A stretch of 64,000 bases of DNA from Myxococcales bacterium. Lineage in GTDB: Bacteria > Myxococcota > Myxococcia > Myxococcales > Myxococcaceae. Positions 27,195 through 35,430 of the stretch are shown piece by piece (position 1 is the stretch's first letter; each line of letters begins with the position of its first letter). The notes below the pieces were generated by a model. The model did not search any database, was not told the origin of the DNA, and saw only the letters and a program-made list of their open reading frames with translations. The position numbers and the translations under genes are program-made. Location of the stretch: positions 186,001 to 250,000 of the forward strand of contig JACPVI010000006.1 in assembly GCA_016191815.1 (NCBI GenBank), given 5' to 3'.

Positions 27195-28000
27195 AGAAGC
27201 GCCCCAGCTACATCAAGGCCGCCTTCCTGATGCCGGCCAACCTCTTCGCCCTGGCCGCCGCCGGGGTGGCCTCGGTGCTCACCGGCGAGCCCACTCCGAT
27301 GCTGGTGGCGCTGGGCGGGGAGGCCCTGTACCTGGGCCTTTTGTCCTCGGCCCGGAGCTTCCGGCGGGTGGTGCGGTCCAACTTCGAGGCGCAACAACTC
27401 GAGGTGGAGGGGGCGAGGGAGGTGGAGACGCTGCTCGGCGAGCTCGCTCCTTCGCAGAGGGAGCACTACCGGGCGCTCAGCGCGCTCAAGGACGAGATTC
27501 TCTCCAACTACCGCAAGCTGCCCGGCGGGAGGGTGATGGCCGCCGCCTCCGAGCAGCGGGTGAACGCGCTCTTGACCTCGTTCCTCAGGCTCCTCGCCAC
27601 GCTGAACAGCTACCGGAAGTTCCTTTCCGGCTCGGACAAGCGGGCGCTGGAGACCGAGCTGGAGAAGCTCAAGGCCGAGGCCGGCGCCGAGCAGAGCGTC
27701 CGGCTCAGGGAGGTGAAGGAGAAGCGGGTAGAAATCCTCCAGCGGCGGCTGCAGCGCTTCCAGCAGGCGGAGGAGAGCCGGGAGGTGGTGAGCCACCAGC
27801 TCGCGAGCATCGAGGACCTGCTCCGGCTCACCCACGAGCAATCGATTGCCATCCGCGACCCGGAGTCCTTGGGGAGGCAGATCGACGCGCTCTCCTCCGA
27901 AGTGCAGTCCACCGAGGAGACCGTCCGGGAGATGGAGCGGTTCATGGAGCTCAGCGATGAGGTGGGCTCCCACCTTCCTCGCGGCGAGCGGATTCGCTGA
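27191..28000 (+). CDS. Membrane protein with long coiled coil, pspA operon
   Basis: A 269-residue protein. Two hydrophobic segments near the N-terminus (AAFLMPANLFALAAAGVASVL and MLVALGGEALYLGLL) should form a hairpin in the inner membrane. Residues about 60-265 are almost all helical and highly charged, predicted coiled coil with heptads rich in Leu, Glu and Arg. No known family was recognised. The ATG overlaps the upstream stop, so translation is coupled. A plausible role is a membrane partner that recruits the PspA-type protein, filling the place of PspB/PspC. That is inferred from gene order and coiled-coil content only. Confidence 0.65.
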   Translation: MKKRPSYIKAAFLMPANLFALAAAGVASVLTGEPTPMLVALGGEALYLGLLSSARSFRRVVRSNFEAQQLEVEGAREVETLLGELAPSQREHYRALSALKDEILSNYRKLPGGRVMAAASEQRVNALLTSFLRLLATLNSYRKFLSGSDKRALETELEKLKAEAGAEQSVRLREVKEKRVEILQRRLQRFQQAEESREVVSHQLASIEDLLRLTHEQSIAIRDPESLGRQIDALSSEVQSTEETVREMERFMELSDEVGSHLPRGERIR

Positions 28001-28031
28001 TTCCCCCGCCCAGTGTGCCAGAGGCAGCCGC

Positions 28032-28054
28032 CGCCCCCGAGCGGCGCGGGGGCG
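28032..28054. terminator. Bidirectional hairpin between convergent genes
   Basis: CGCCCCCG and CGGGGGCG form a perfect 8-bp stem with a seven-base loop, placed in the 57-base gap between the converging pspA operon and mazF. No T-run is present. Confidence 0.5.
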
Positions 28055-28057
28055 CGC

Positions 28058-28381
28058 TCAGTGAGGCCAGCTGAAGCCGAGGGCGAACATCAGCGCCTGC
28101 TGGACTTCTTTCCATCGATCGGGGGACAGCCGCGCCACCAGCGACCCGAGCCTTGCGCGCGAGACAGTCTGAAGATGATCGAGGTTGATCGCGCAGCGTC
28201 GCGGCATTCCATCCGCGGCCGAGAGCACTACCTCGGAGGGGACGTCCCGAATGGTGGTGGTGACCGGAGCCACGGTGAGCTCACCGAGGAACTCGATCGC
28301 CGAGTCCCGCGTCAGGACCAAGACCGGCCGCCGCTTGTCAGGCGGGCGAAAGCCGTACCAGCGGATCTCCCCCCGCCTCAC
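28058..28381 (-). CDS. mazF: MazF/PemK-type mRNA endonuclease toxin
   Basis: A 107-residue protein of the MazF/PemK fold. Diagnostic segments are RRGEIRWYGF at the start, KRRPVLVLTRD (with the catalytic Arg region), TVAPVTTTIRDVPSEV, CAINLDHLQTV and the C-terminal helix. MazF toxins cleave single-stranded RNA at short sites. The GTG start overlaps the stop of the upstream antitoxin gene by four bases, the usual antitoxin-first order. The toxin looks complete. Confidence 0.9.
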   Translation of the reverse strand: MRRGEIRWYGFRPPDKRRPVLVLTRDSAIEFLGELTVAPVTTTIRDVPSEVVLSAADGMPRRCAINLDHLQTVSRARLGSLVARLSPDRWKEVQQALMFALGFSWPH

Positions 28382-28611
28382 TCGTCGCCCCAGACTTGCT
28401 CTGTCTCCCAGCGATCGAACTCACCGGGCCGAGCGGGGTGCTTGCGGTAGCCCTCCCGGTGGCGGCGTTCCAGCTCTTCGCGCTCGAGTGACTCCAGCGC
28501 ACTGCGGAGCGCGCGCCGGGTGAAGCCGGATCGGCTCATCCGCAGGCGACGCGCGGCCTGGTCGACCTCCCGGACCAGCGCCTCGTCGAGAGTCATCTGA
28601 ATCGTCCTCAT
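28378..28611 (-). CDS. Ribbon-helix-helix antitoxin paired with MazF
   Basis: A 77-residue protein with an N-terminal ribbon-helix-helix DNA-binding fold (MRTIQMTLDEALVREVDQAA, then RLRMSRSGFTRRALRSAL). The acidic/Arg-rich C-terminal tail, ending in a Trp-containing segment, is where MazE-like antitoxins wrap the toxin. It should bind and neutralise MazF and repress its own operon. ATG 28611 is chosen because it gives the typical start; an upstream ATG at 28632 would add seven residues. Its promoter shares a 200-base divergent region with the RelA/SpoT-type toxin gene. Confidence 0.85.
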   Translation of the reverse strand: MRTIQMTLDEALVREVDQAARRLRMSRSGFTRRALRSALESLEREELERRHREGYRKHPARPGEFDRWETEQVWGDE

Positions 28612-28813
28612 CGCAGTAGCTAGGGTAGTCATGATGAGAGTCCACATCAAGGCCGGGTGAACCCAGCAATCGATCGCTAGCTGCTTCTCGACCTGCTCGC
28701 CCCCGGAGCTCACCTCCGCCACACCCGGTCCCGGCGGGTGCCGCCGGCCTGAGCGGAAGTCGGCGTGTTCCTCGGGTATGATCTGGGCACCACCGCTCGC
28801 GTACGAGGAAGCC

Positions 28814-30439
28814 ATGCCGGTCAAGACCTCCGGGCGAACCCCCGAGCTGGCTCCAGCGACCTCACGCGCCACTGCTCCCAAGCCGGCCCCGGCGAAGCGG
28901 ACGGAACCACCGCCCCCGAAGCCCGAGCCCTCCGGGCGGTGGAAGGTGGCGCCTCGGGAACCGGCCGCCCCGCGTTCGACGCAGCCGGCACAATCCACGG
29001 TGCCCTCGCGCCCCGCTTCGGGCGCCGCGACCACCGGAGCGCCGAAACCGCAGGAACCCGCCGCCAGCCCCGCGGCGCAAAGGGCCATCTCCGACGCGAT
29101 GAAGCAGATGAACTTGGCGCAGCAGGAGCTGCGCACCAAGGGCACCATCGGGAGCAAGGTGGCGAGCGCGCTCACCGGCGGGGCGCTGGGGGGCGCCGCC
29201 CAGTCGGTGGACAGCCTGGTCGCCACCGTGAACGGCCAATACCAGGCGTACATGGTGAAGGGCTACCTGACCGAGCGGGAATCCCGCCTGATGGATCAGA
29301 GCGTTCGCGGAGCAATGTCCTCCATCGGCGATGTGAAGGAGATTCGCCGCGACGTCTTGAATACCACCGTCACCGCCGCCACTGGCGCGGGCCTGGCGGT
29401 GGCCACGGTGGCTACCGCCGGAATGGCAGCCCCGGCCGCGGTGGCGACGCTGGGCGCGGTGGGCGCCGGTACCCGTGCGGGCACGATGGCGGTGATGGAG
29501 GGGTCCAACTACAGCCTCGGGCGGGCCGCCCAGGACGCGGCCATCGGAGCGGTGCAAGGCGGGACCTCGGCGATCGGCGGCAGCGTCGGGACCGGAGTCG
29601 CCAAGGCCGCTTCCTCCGCCTCCGCGCGGGTGATTGGCCAGACCGGCGCCCGGGTGTTGGGAGGTGCCATCCAGGGAGCCAGCTCCGGCGCGGTGGGAGG
29701 CGCGGTGAGCCAGGGGGCCGAGGCGGCGGTGACGGTCGAAACCTGGAAGCAAGGCGCCTCGCAGGGCCTGAGGACCGTCGGCCAGCGCGCCGGGCAGGGC
29801 GCAGTCTCGGGAGCGGTGGGCGGCGGAATCGTCGGCGGCCTGGTGAACATCCGGGGCCAGGGCATCTACGACAGCGTCACCAAGGCGAAGATCGAAGCTG
29901 ACCTCAGCAAAGCCTACGAGCAGGCGGCCAAGGCTCACCCCAAGCTCCAGGCGGCCGTCGACGACGTCGCCAAGAGGACTAATGGCACCGCAGACGTCCC
30001 CACGGCGCTCAAAGGAAGGGACCGCGCCCTGGAGAAGGTGCTCAACGACTACGGCGGCGACGCGAGCCGGATCACCGACCTCTCGCGCGGGAGCATCACG
30101 TTCGACTCGGCGGACGACGCGAGGAGGGCGCTGGACCAGCTCAAGGAGCGGTTCGAGGTGGTGCGGGTGAAGGACCGCTTCGCCAAGCCGGGGCCCGACG
30201 GCTACCGCGACATGCTGGTGAACTTGAAGATCGACGGCCACGTGGTCGAAGTCCAGCTCCACCACAAGGGCATCCTGGCGGTGAAGAACGGGCCGGGGCA
30301 CCGGATCTACGAGCAGGTGCGGAGCATCGAGGCGGCGGCCAGCTCGCAGGGCCGGGCGCTGACTGCCTCCGAGCTTTCGAGGATCGAGAAGCTGCAAGCC
30401 GAGTCGGCCAGGCTGTACGAGGCGGCGCTCGGGCGTTGA
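28814..30439 (+). CDS. Candidate polymorphic toxin with C-terminal RelA/SpoT-type domain
   Basis: 541 residues. Pro/Ala-rich disordered N-terminus (1-90), a helical region, then a Gly/Ala-rich, zipper-like hydrophobic core (residues about 185-345, many GxxxG/GGAxxG steps), and a C-terminal domain from about 375. That domain aligns by eye with the RelA/SpoT nucleotide pyrophosphokinase fold: a KGRDRALEKV segment for the Arg/Lys-rich ATP site, Asp422 in TDLSRGSI for the metal Asp, KDRF then GYRDM (Tyr464) for the guanine-stacking Tyr, and VEVQLHHK with Glu479 for the catalytic Glu. Similar domains occur in toxic small alarmone synthetases and in the Tas1 (p)ppApp effector. ATG 28814 has a GAGGAAG ribosome site. 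No signal peptide was seen; the export route is unknown. Confidence 0.6.
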   Translation: MPVKTSGRTPELAPATSRATAPKPAPAKRTEPPPPKPEPSGRWKVAPREPAAPRSTQPAQSTVPSRPASGAATTGAPKPQEPAASPAAQRAISDAMKQMNLAQQELRTKGTIGSKVASALTGGALGGAAQSVDSLVATVNGQYQAYMVKGYLTERESRLMDQSVRGAMSSIGDVKEIRRDVLNTTVTAATGAGLAVATVATAGMAAPAAVATLGAVGAGTRAGTMAVMEGSNYSLGRAAQDAAIGAVQGGTSAIGGSVGTGVAKAASSASARVIGQTGARVLGGAIQGASSGAVGGAVSQGAEAAVTVETWKQGASQGLRTVGQRAGQGAVSGAVGGGIVGGLVNIRGQGIYDSVTKAKIEADLSKAYEQAAKAHPKLQAAVDDVAKRTNGTADVPTALKGRDRALEKVLNDYGGDASRITDLSRGSITFDSADDARRALDQLKERFEVVRVKDRFAKPGPDGYRDMLVNLKIDGHVVEVQLHHKGILAVKNGPGHRIYEQVRSIEAAASSQGRALTASELSRIEKLQAESARLYEAALGR

Positions 30440-30470
30440 CGCCGGGCGCGGCCAGGTCCATAGAGGCCCC

Positions 30471-30695
30471 ATGAGACTGCCGCGGTACTTCATCGTAGGA
30501 GATCGCCCGGTGAAGGCGGTTCTCACCGCCGACGGCGGCATGGACGTCCTCGCCTTCGACTGGGGCTCGGGAGAGATGGTCCGCGAGATGGGCTATCTCA
30601 CGCGGATCATGACCTCGGACCCGGAAGTCGACGAGGTGAGCCGCGAGGAGTTCGACGAGAAGGTCCGCGAGCTGACCGGCCGGCTCCGCAAGTGA
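30471..30695 (+). CDS. Small protein downstream of the RelA/SpoT-type toxin (possible immunity protein)
   Basis: A 74-residue acidic protein, 31 bases after the toxin candidate and on the same strand. It is predicted to hold a short beta-meander (RYFIVGDRPVKAVLTADGGMDVLAFD) followed by helices ending in a charged tail. No family is recognised and there is no signal peptide. Size, position and acidity fit a cytoplasmic immunity or antidote protein. The evidence is positional only. Confidence 0.55.
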   Translation: MRLPRYFIVGDRPVKAVLTADGGMDVLAFDWGSGEMVREMGYLTRIMTSDPEVDEVSREEFDEKVRELTGRLRK

Positions 30696-30878
30696 GGGCG
30701 GATCAGAAGTGACCGCTCGCCGGTCGCCGGGTTGGCAGCAGAGCCTTGCGGTCTGCCGGGAGGCGGACGCTTCTTGCTCTAGGAGGGGAGGACGCCCCGG
30801 GGGCGCTTCGGACCGCGAAGTGCTGGCGCGCCTCGGTTGGTGAGGCTAGCTTGCTTCGCCTCTGCGGAGGCGAGTTGG

Positions 30879-31262
30879 ATGCCAAGTCGTGCGAGGGACT
30901 GGTTTGTTCAGGCCGAGCGCGATCTCGAGCAGGCGCGGGCTTCACAGGATCAAGGCCGACATGAATGGGCGTGCTTTGCCGCTCAACAAGCTGGCGAGAA
31001 GGCGGTGAAGGCCCTCCATCTTTCTCGCGGGCAGGAAGCGTGGGGTCACGTCGTTGCCCGACTGCTCGAGGAACTTCCCATCGGCGTCCCGGAGGGCATG
31101 GTGGACAAAGGGCGAGTGCTGGACAACTTTTACGTGCCCACTCGGTACGCCAACGGTCACCCTGAGGGAGCACCCTTCGAGCACTATGGCCCGCTCCAGA
31201 GCAACGATGCCATTCGCTATGCCAGTGAGATCCTCGAATTCGCCCGTGCTCAGATGGCCTGA
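30879..31262 (+). CDS. HEPN-domain toxin of a HEPN/MNT module
   Basis: A 127-residue all-helical HEPN protein. Signature parts are the first helix with RARDWFVQAERDLEQAR, the central CFAAQQAGEKAVKALHL, and an R-x6-H motif formed by Arg50 and His57 (RGQEAWGH). HEPN toxins are RNases whose R-x4-6-H forms the active site. ATG 30879 follows a GGAGGCGAG ribosome site. Its 3' end overlaps the nucleotidyltransferase gene by 17 bases, the usual operon layout. In some HEPN toxins a Tyr just after the His is AMPylated by the partner; here the following residues are Val-Val, so inhibition may work differently. Confidence 0.82.
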   Translation: MPSRARDWFVQAERDLEQARASQDQGRHEWACFAAQQAGEKAVKALHLSRGQEAWGHVVARLLEELPIGVPEGMVDKGRVLDNFYVPTRYANGHPEGAPFEHYGPLQSNDAIRYASEILEFARAQMA

Positions 31263-31611
31263 TCGGGCTGAAGTAGATCGGGCGGCGCACGCCTGGATCG
31301 CTCGCGAAGGGCCGAGGCACCCGGAGCTGGTCGCGGCTGGGTACTTCGGCTCGTACGCCCGGGGCGATTGGGGCGTGGGGAGCGATCTCGACTTGGTGGC
31401 CATCGTGCGAGCCACCTCGGAGCCGTTCGAGCGCCGCGCACTTGGCTGGGTCCTCAGCCCGCTCCCGGTTCCGGCGCAGCTGCTGGTCTACACCGCACAG
31501 GAGTGGCAACGACTCTTGGATGAAGGCGGGCGTTTCGCACGCGTGCTCGCCTCCGAGACCGTGTGGATCCACGGGCGTATGCCTGCAAGCTCTGCCAGCT
31601 CGCGCGGCTAG
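31246..31611 (+). CDS. MNT nucleotidyltransferase antitoxin
   Basis: A 121-residue minimal nucleotidyltransferase. The GS-x10-DxD motif is exact: Gly35-Ser36 then Asp47 and Asp49 in the segment starting FGSYARGDW. A third acidic residue is not obvious in the later strand (QLLVYTAQEW). In MNT/HEPN systems the MNT protein AMPylates and silences the HEPN RNase. It starts at GTG 31246, within the end of the HEPN gene. A perfect palindrome follows the stop. Confidence 0.82.
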   Translation: MLRWPDRAEVDRAAHAWIAREGPRHPELVAAGYFGSYARGDWGVGSDLDLVAIVRATSEPFERRALGWVLSPLPVPAQLLVYTAQEWQRLLDEGGRFARVLASETVWIHGRMPASSASSRG

Positions 31612-31612
31612 C

Positions 31613-31630
31613 CCGTGCTTCGAAGCACGG
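31613..31630. terminator. 18-bp perfect palindrome after the HEPN/MNT operon
   Basis: CCGTGCTTC and GAAGCACGG form a perfect inverted repeat starting one base after the MNT stop. As RNA it folds to a 6-7 bp hairpin with a small loop. No T-run is seen, so it is a terminator or RNA-stability hairpin candidate. The 220 bases after it, up to 31849, hold no gene I can support. Confidence 0.4.
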
Positions 31631-31849
31631 CCTTGGAGGTCTCCAGGCGTCCCGCTCTCAGCCGCCGGGTGGGATGATCTCCCTCGCGGAGAGGATGGCG
31701 AAGTCCAGCGTCCTCCACCCGTCGACCCGGAAGGTGCAGGCGCGCGCAGGCCGACGCCGCGCGTCGTGGAACGCCGATGTCTCGCCCGGGTGTAGCCTAT
31801 CAACAACTCGATCGACCCGCCCCCAAACCGCCGCTAACCTGCCGCGCCC

Positions 31850-33463
31850 ATGTTCCACCGACTCCTCCTCGCCGCCCTGCTGGTGCTGGTGGCCTCCTGT
31901 TCGAAGTGCGGCAAACCCAGCGAACGGCCCGCCGCGGCTGACCTCACCCGCTTGCTCCCATCGGATGCGGATCTGGTCGCGGTGGCGCCGGAGCTGGGAG
32001 CGCTGGGACAGAAGATCGCCGTCCTCGAGGGACTCAAGATCTCCTCCTTCGCCGCCCAGCTCCAAGGCATGGCCGACGCCCACGAGTACGCCTCGGCACT
32101 GATGGGGCAGCTTGGGCTCGACCTCCGTTCGCGAGAGGCGATCGCCGAGGCGGGCATCGACCCGGCCCGCCCCCTCGCCATCGCGGTTCTCCCCGGCGGG
32201 GCCGGCTACTCGGTGGTGGGCGTGAAGGACGAAGCGAAGCTCGGGAAGTTCCTCCTCGGGCTCGCCAGTCGCCGGCTGAGCGCGGGCGAGGTGCGCGCGC
32301 GCACCGAGGCCGGCGTGGCCCTCACCGAGCTGGCAGATCGCTCCGGCGCGGTCCGTCTCGCCTACGCGGTGCGCGACGGCTACGCGCTGATCGCCGCGGA
32401 GCAGTCGGCCGGGCGAGTAGCCGCGTTCGCCTCCCTCCCCAGGGAGCGCTCCCTCGCCGCGAGCGAACCGCTCGCCAAGGCGCTCGCACGGCTCCCGGCC
32501 GAGCGGGACCTGTGGGTGCACCTGCCTTCGTCCTCCAAGCTGGCCGAGGGAAGCTCTTTTCGCGGCCTGACCGCCGCGGCGCGGCTATCTCCCGAGGCCC
32601 TCGCGCTCACCGCGGACCTCCCCTGGAGCGAGCCCGGCTCGCTCGAGCTCTTGAGGAAGAAGGCCGGCGCGGACCTGTTCCGGTACCTGCCGGCCGATGC
32701 TTTCCTGGTCGCCGGGTTCTCCGGCGACCCCAGGCTCCTGGCTCCCCACTGGGGCCGATTGGTGGGGCCGCACCTCGAGCGCGCGTTCAAGGAGTCAGGG
32801 TTCGACGTGAAGGCCGAGATCCTCGACAACCTGAAGCCGGGAGCGGCGGCGTCGCTCTCCCTCTCGCCGGAGGCCAAGCTGACCGGCATGCCCCAGCTGG
32901 ACGTGCGCCGCACCAACCCCTTCCGGTACGTCCACCTCACCGCCCTCGCCGAGGCCGAGGACGAAGCGAAGCTCGCCGCCACCTTCGAGAAGATGCCGGC
33001 GATCGCCCCCCGCTTCGGGGCTTCCATCCAGCCTGCGGAGCGGCAAGGGAGGAAGGTGTTCCTCACCTCCTACTCGCAGGGCGAGGGAGTCCACTTCGCC
33101 GCTCAAGACAACCGGGCAGTGTTCGCCGCTCCCGCGCTCCGGTTGGACGATGCCCTCGAACGGCTCACCTCCAAGCAGGAACGCCCCGGTCCGATCGCCG
33201 AACCGGAGCTCCGAAGGCCCTTCGACTCCCGGGCCGCGGCGCTGGTGATCGATCTCCGCCGGCTCTCCGAGTCGGTGCGGGAGCTTCCCTCCGAGGCCTG
33301 GGGAGTCGGAGGCTTCGCCATCAAGGCCAGCACCTTGCGCTGGCTCGATGCCGCCGACGACCTCCGCGCCGTCGTGGCCACCGCCGACGCCAGGGACGGC
33401 GCCCTGCAAGCGGAGATCAGCCTGCGCATCCAGCGCGCGCCGCAGAGGGTCGAACAGCAGTGA
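31850..33463 (+). CDS. Lipoprotein of unknown function upstream of an ABC exporter (DUF3352-like)
   Basis: A 537-residue lipoprotein: the signal peptide ends in LVLVASC with Cys17. The start of the mature part (LTRLLPSDADLVAVAPEL) and the later pattern LPADAFLVAGFSGDP resemble secreted proteins of the DUF3352 type, in which two similar halves each begin with a P-x-D-A/T motif. No catalytic residues were recognised. The stop overlaps the GTG of the ABC ATPase gene by four bases, so it is the first gene of a MacB/LolD-type operon and probably an outer-membrane or periplasmic accessory protein. Confidence 0.68.
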   Translation: MFHRLLLAALLVLVASCSKCGKPSERPAAADLTRLLPSDADLVAVAPELGALGQKIAVLEGLKISSFAAQLQGMADAHEYASALMGQLGLDLRSREAIAEAGIDPARPLAIAVLPGGAGYSVVGVKDEAKLGKFLLGLASRRLSAGEVRARTEAGVALTELADRSGAVRLAYAVRDGYALIAAEQSAGRVAAFASLPRERSLAASEPLAKALARLPAERDLWVHLPSSSKLAEGSSFRGLTAAARLSPEALALTADLPWSEPGSLELLRKKAGADLFRYLPADAFLVAGFSGDPRLLAPHWGRLVGPHLERAFKESGFDVKAEILDNLKPGAAASLSLSPEAKLTGMPQLDVRRTNPFRYVHLTALAEAEDEAKLAATFEKMPAIAPRFGASIQPAERQGRKVFLTSYSQGEGVHFAAQDNRAVFAAPALRLDDALERLTSKQERPGPIAEPELRRPFDSRAAALVIDLRRLSESVRELPSEAWGVGGFAIKASTLRWLDAADDLRAVVATADARDGALQAEISLRIQRAPQRVEQQ

Positions 33464-34134
33464 TCTGCACCCGCGGGCTCAAGAAGAGCTACCCGGATCC
33501 CGGCGGCGAGCTGGTGGTGCTGGACGGGCTCGAGCTGGAGGTGAAGGAAGGCGAGTTCGTGGCGGTGATCGGCCCCTCGGGCAGCGGCAAGTCCACGCTG
33601 CTCCACGTCCTCGGCGGGCTGGACGTCGCCTACCAGGGCGAGGTGACGGTGGCCGGCACCACCTTGCGCGGCCTCTCCGAGCGCGAGCTGGCCAGCTTCC
33701 GCAACTCCCTGGTGGGGTTCGTCTTCCAGTCGTTCCACCTGGTGCCCAACCTCTCCGCGCTGGAGAACGTGCGGCTCCCGGGCTACTTCGGCCAGCAGGG
33801 CGCCTCCAGCTCCGCCCGCGCCGAGGAAGTGCTCGCCAGGGTTGGCCTCTCGCACAAGAAGGAGAAGGTCCCGGCCCAGCTCTCCGGCGGCGAGCGCCAG
33901 CGCGTCGCCATCGCCCGGGCGCTCTACTCTCGCCCCAAGGTGCTCTTCTGCGACGAGCCGACCGGCAATCTCGACGCCGTCACCGGGAAGGAGATCATCG
34001 GCTTGTTCCAGGAACTGCACCGCGAGGGGCTCACCCTGCTCGCCGTCACCCACGAGGAGCGGATGAGCTCCGCCGCCCAAAGGGTGCTCCGCCTCAAGGC
34101 CGGACGGCTCCTCGCGGATGGGGGAGCCGAGTGA
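33460..34134 (+). CDS. ABC transporter ATP-binding protein, LolD/MacB class
   Basis: A 224-residue ATPase: Walker A GPSGSGKS (residues 38-45), Q-loop [18 protein letters not shown], signature [15 protein letters not shown], Walker [13 protein letters not shown] and switch His in VTHEE. This exact set is typical of the LolD/MacB/FtsE class, which drives mechanotransmission and not classic transport. The GTG start overlaps the lipoprotein stop, and the stop overlaps the permease GTG. Substrate unknown; lipoprotein release or peptide/macrolide export are the family options. Confidence 0.9.
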   Translation: MICTRGLKKSYPDPGGELVVLDGLELEVKEGEFVAVIGPSGSGKSTLLHVLGGLDVAYQGEVTVAGTTLRGLSERELASFRNSLVGFVFQSFHLVPNLSALENVRLPGYFGQQGASSSARAEEVLARVGLSHKKEKVPAQLSGGERQRVAIARALYSRPKVLFCDEPTGNLDAVTGKEIIGLFQELHREGLTLLAVTHEERMSSAAQRVLRLKAGRLLADGGAE

Positions 34135-35411
34135 CCTCCCGATCGCTCCTGGCGCTGGTGCGGCTGTCGCTCTTTCGGGACCGGAGAGGCGCCGCCTTCT
34201 CCGCCTTCGGGGTGGCGATGGGAGTGGGCTCGCTGGTCTTCTTCTTGGGCCTCGGGCTCGGGGTGGGAAAGGTGGTGCGAGAGAAGGTCTTCCCCCAGGA
34301 CGCGAGGCTGGTGGACGTGGTTCCGCCCACGCTCTCGTTGGGCGCGTTCATCGGCGGAGGGAAGATCGACCAGGCCGCGGTGGACCGCCTCGCGGCGCTC
34401 CCAGGAGTCGAGCGCGTCTACCGCAAGATGACCGTCCGGGTGCCGGCGGTGAGCCGCTACGAGGGAGACTTCTTCGGCGCCAGGCTCAGGATGGGCGTGG
34501 AAATCCTCGCGGTGGGCGTGGACCCCGGCCTGGTGAAGAAGGACATCCAGCTCGGCGAGTTCTCCGATCCCGGGCCGGGCAAACCCATCCCCGGAGTGGC
34601 CGCCTCGCGGCTCTTGGAGATCTACAACAAGAGCTTCGCCCCAGCCCGGAGGCTGCCCCAGCTCTCCCCCACCATGGTGGTGGGCTTCGCCTTTCCGGTC
34701 GAGTTCAACCGGTCCTTCGTGGCGGCCACCGCTCCCGGGCCGATCACCCAGGAGCAGGTGCAGGTAGTGGGAGTCTCCGACCGCGGGCTATTGGCCGGCA
34801 TCACCATTCCCCTCGAGGTCGCCGTGCGCATCAACCGCTCGGCGGGGGTGGACGCCGAGACCTTCACCGGCGCGACCCTTCAGGCTGTCGATCCCTCCGC
34901 GGTCCCGCGCGTGGTCGAGGAGGCCAAGCGCATGGGCCTGCAGATCGACGACCAGGAGCGGCGGCTGGCCGAGAACGCCGGGGCGGCAGTGGCGGTCACC
35001 ACCTCTGCCCTGGCCTTGCTCTCGGCCCTCATCTGCCTGCTCGCCGGGGTGAACATCGCGCACGCCCTCTCCGCCTCGGTCCGTGCCCGCGCCAAGGAAA
35101 TTGGAGTGATGCAGGCGGTCGGCGCCTCCCGCTCCGACGTCCGGGACCTGGTCTTCGCCGAGGCGGCGGCGCTGGGCCTCTTCGGAGGCGCCGTCGGCAC
35201 CGTGCTCGCGGTGGCCGCCATGAAGGCGGTCGACCTCTTGTCCGCCTCCTATCTCCCGCCGTTCCCATTCAAGCCGGACACCTTCTTCGCCCTGCCCTGG
35301 TACGTGGTCGCCGGAGGAGTCGCCCTCGGCCTTCTCGCGGCCCTGGCCGGCGCCTACTTCCCCGCACGGCACGCTGCGTCGATGGATCCCGCCCGGACGC
35401 TCGCGGGGTGA
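34131..35411 (+). CDS. ABC permease with MacB/FtsX fold
   Basis: A 426-residue membrane subunit. Topology is one N-terminal helix (residues about 20-45), a large periplasmic domain (about 50-285) and three C-terminal helices ending in ARHAASMDPARTLAG, the standard MacB/FtsX finish. The coupling segment ARAKEIGVMQAVGASRSDV is well conserved. It is coupled to the ATPase by a GTGA overlap and followed 19 bases later by a Ser/Thr kinase gene. Confidence 0.88.
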   Translation: MTSRSLLALVRLSLFRDRRGAAFSAFGVAMGVGSLVFFLGLGLGVGKVVREKVFPQDARLVDVVPPTLSLGAFIGGGKIDQAAVDRLAALPGVERVYRKMTVRVPAVSRYEGDFFGARLRMGVEILAVGVDPGLVKKDIQLGEFSDPGPGKPIPGVAASRLLEIYNKSFAPARRLPQLSPTMVVGFAFPVEFNRSFVAATAPGPITQEQVQVVGVSDRGLLAGITIPLEVAVRINRSAGVDAETFTGATLQAVDPSAVPRVVEEAKRMGLQIDDQERRLAENAGAAVAVTTSALALLSALICLLAGVNIAHALSASVRARAKEIGVMQAVGASRSDVRDLVFAEAAALGLFGGAVGTVLAVAAMKAVDLLSASYLPPFPFKPDTFFALPWYVVAGGVALGLLAALAGAYFPARHAASMDPARTLAG

Positions 35412-35430
35412 TTTTCGCGGACGAGGACGG

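Noticed and set aside
30703-31806. A 367-residue minus-strand frame over the HEPN/MNT genes.
   Set aside because: It has no motif and is antisense to two overlapping genes with exact HEPN and MNT signatures.
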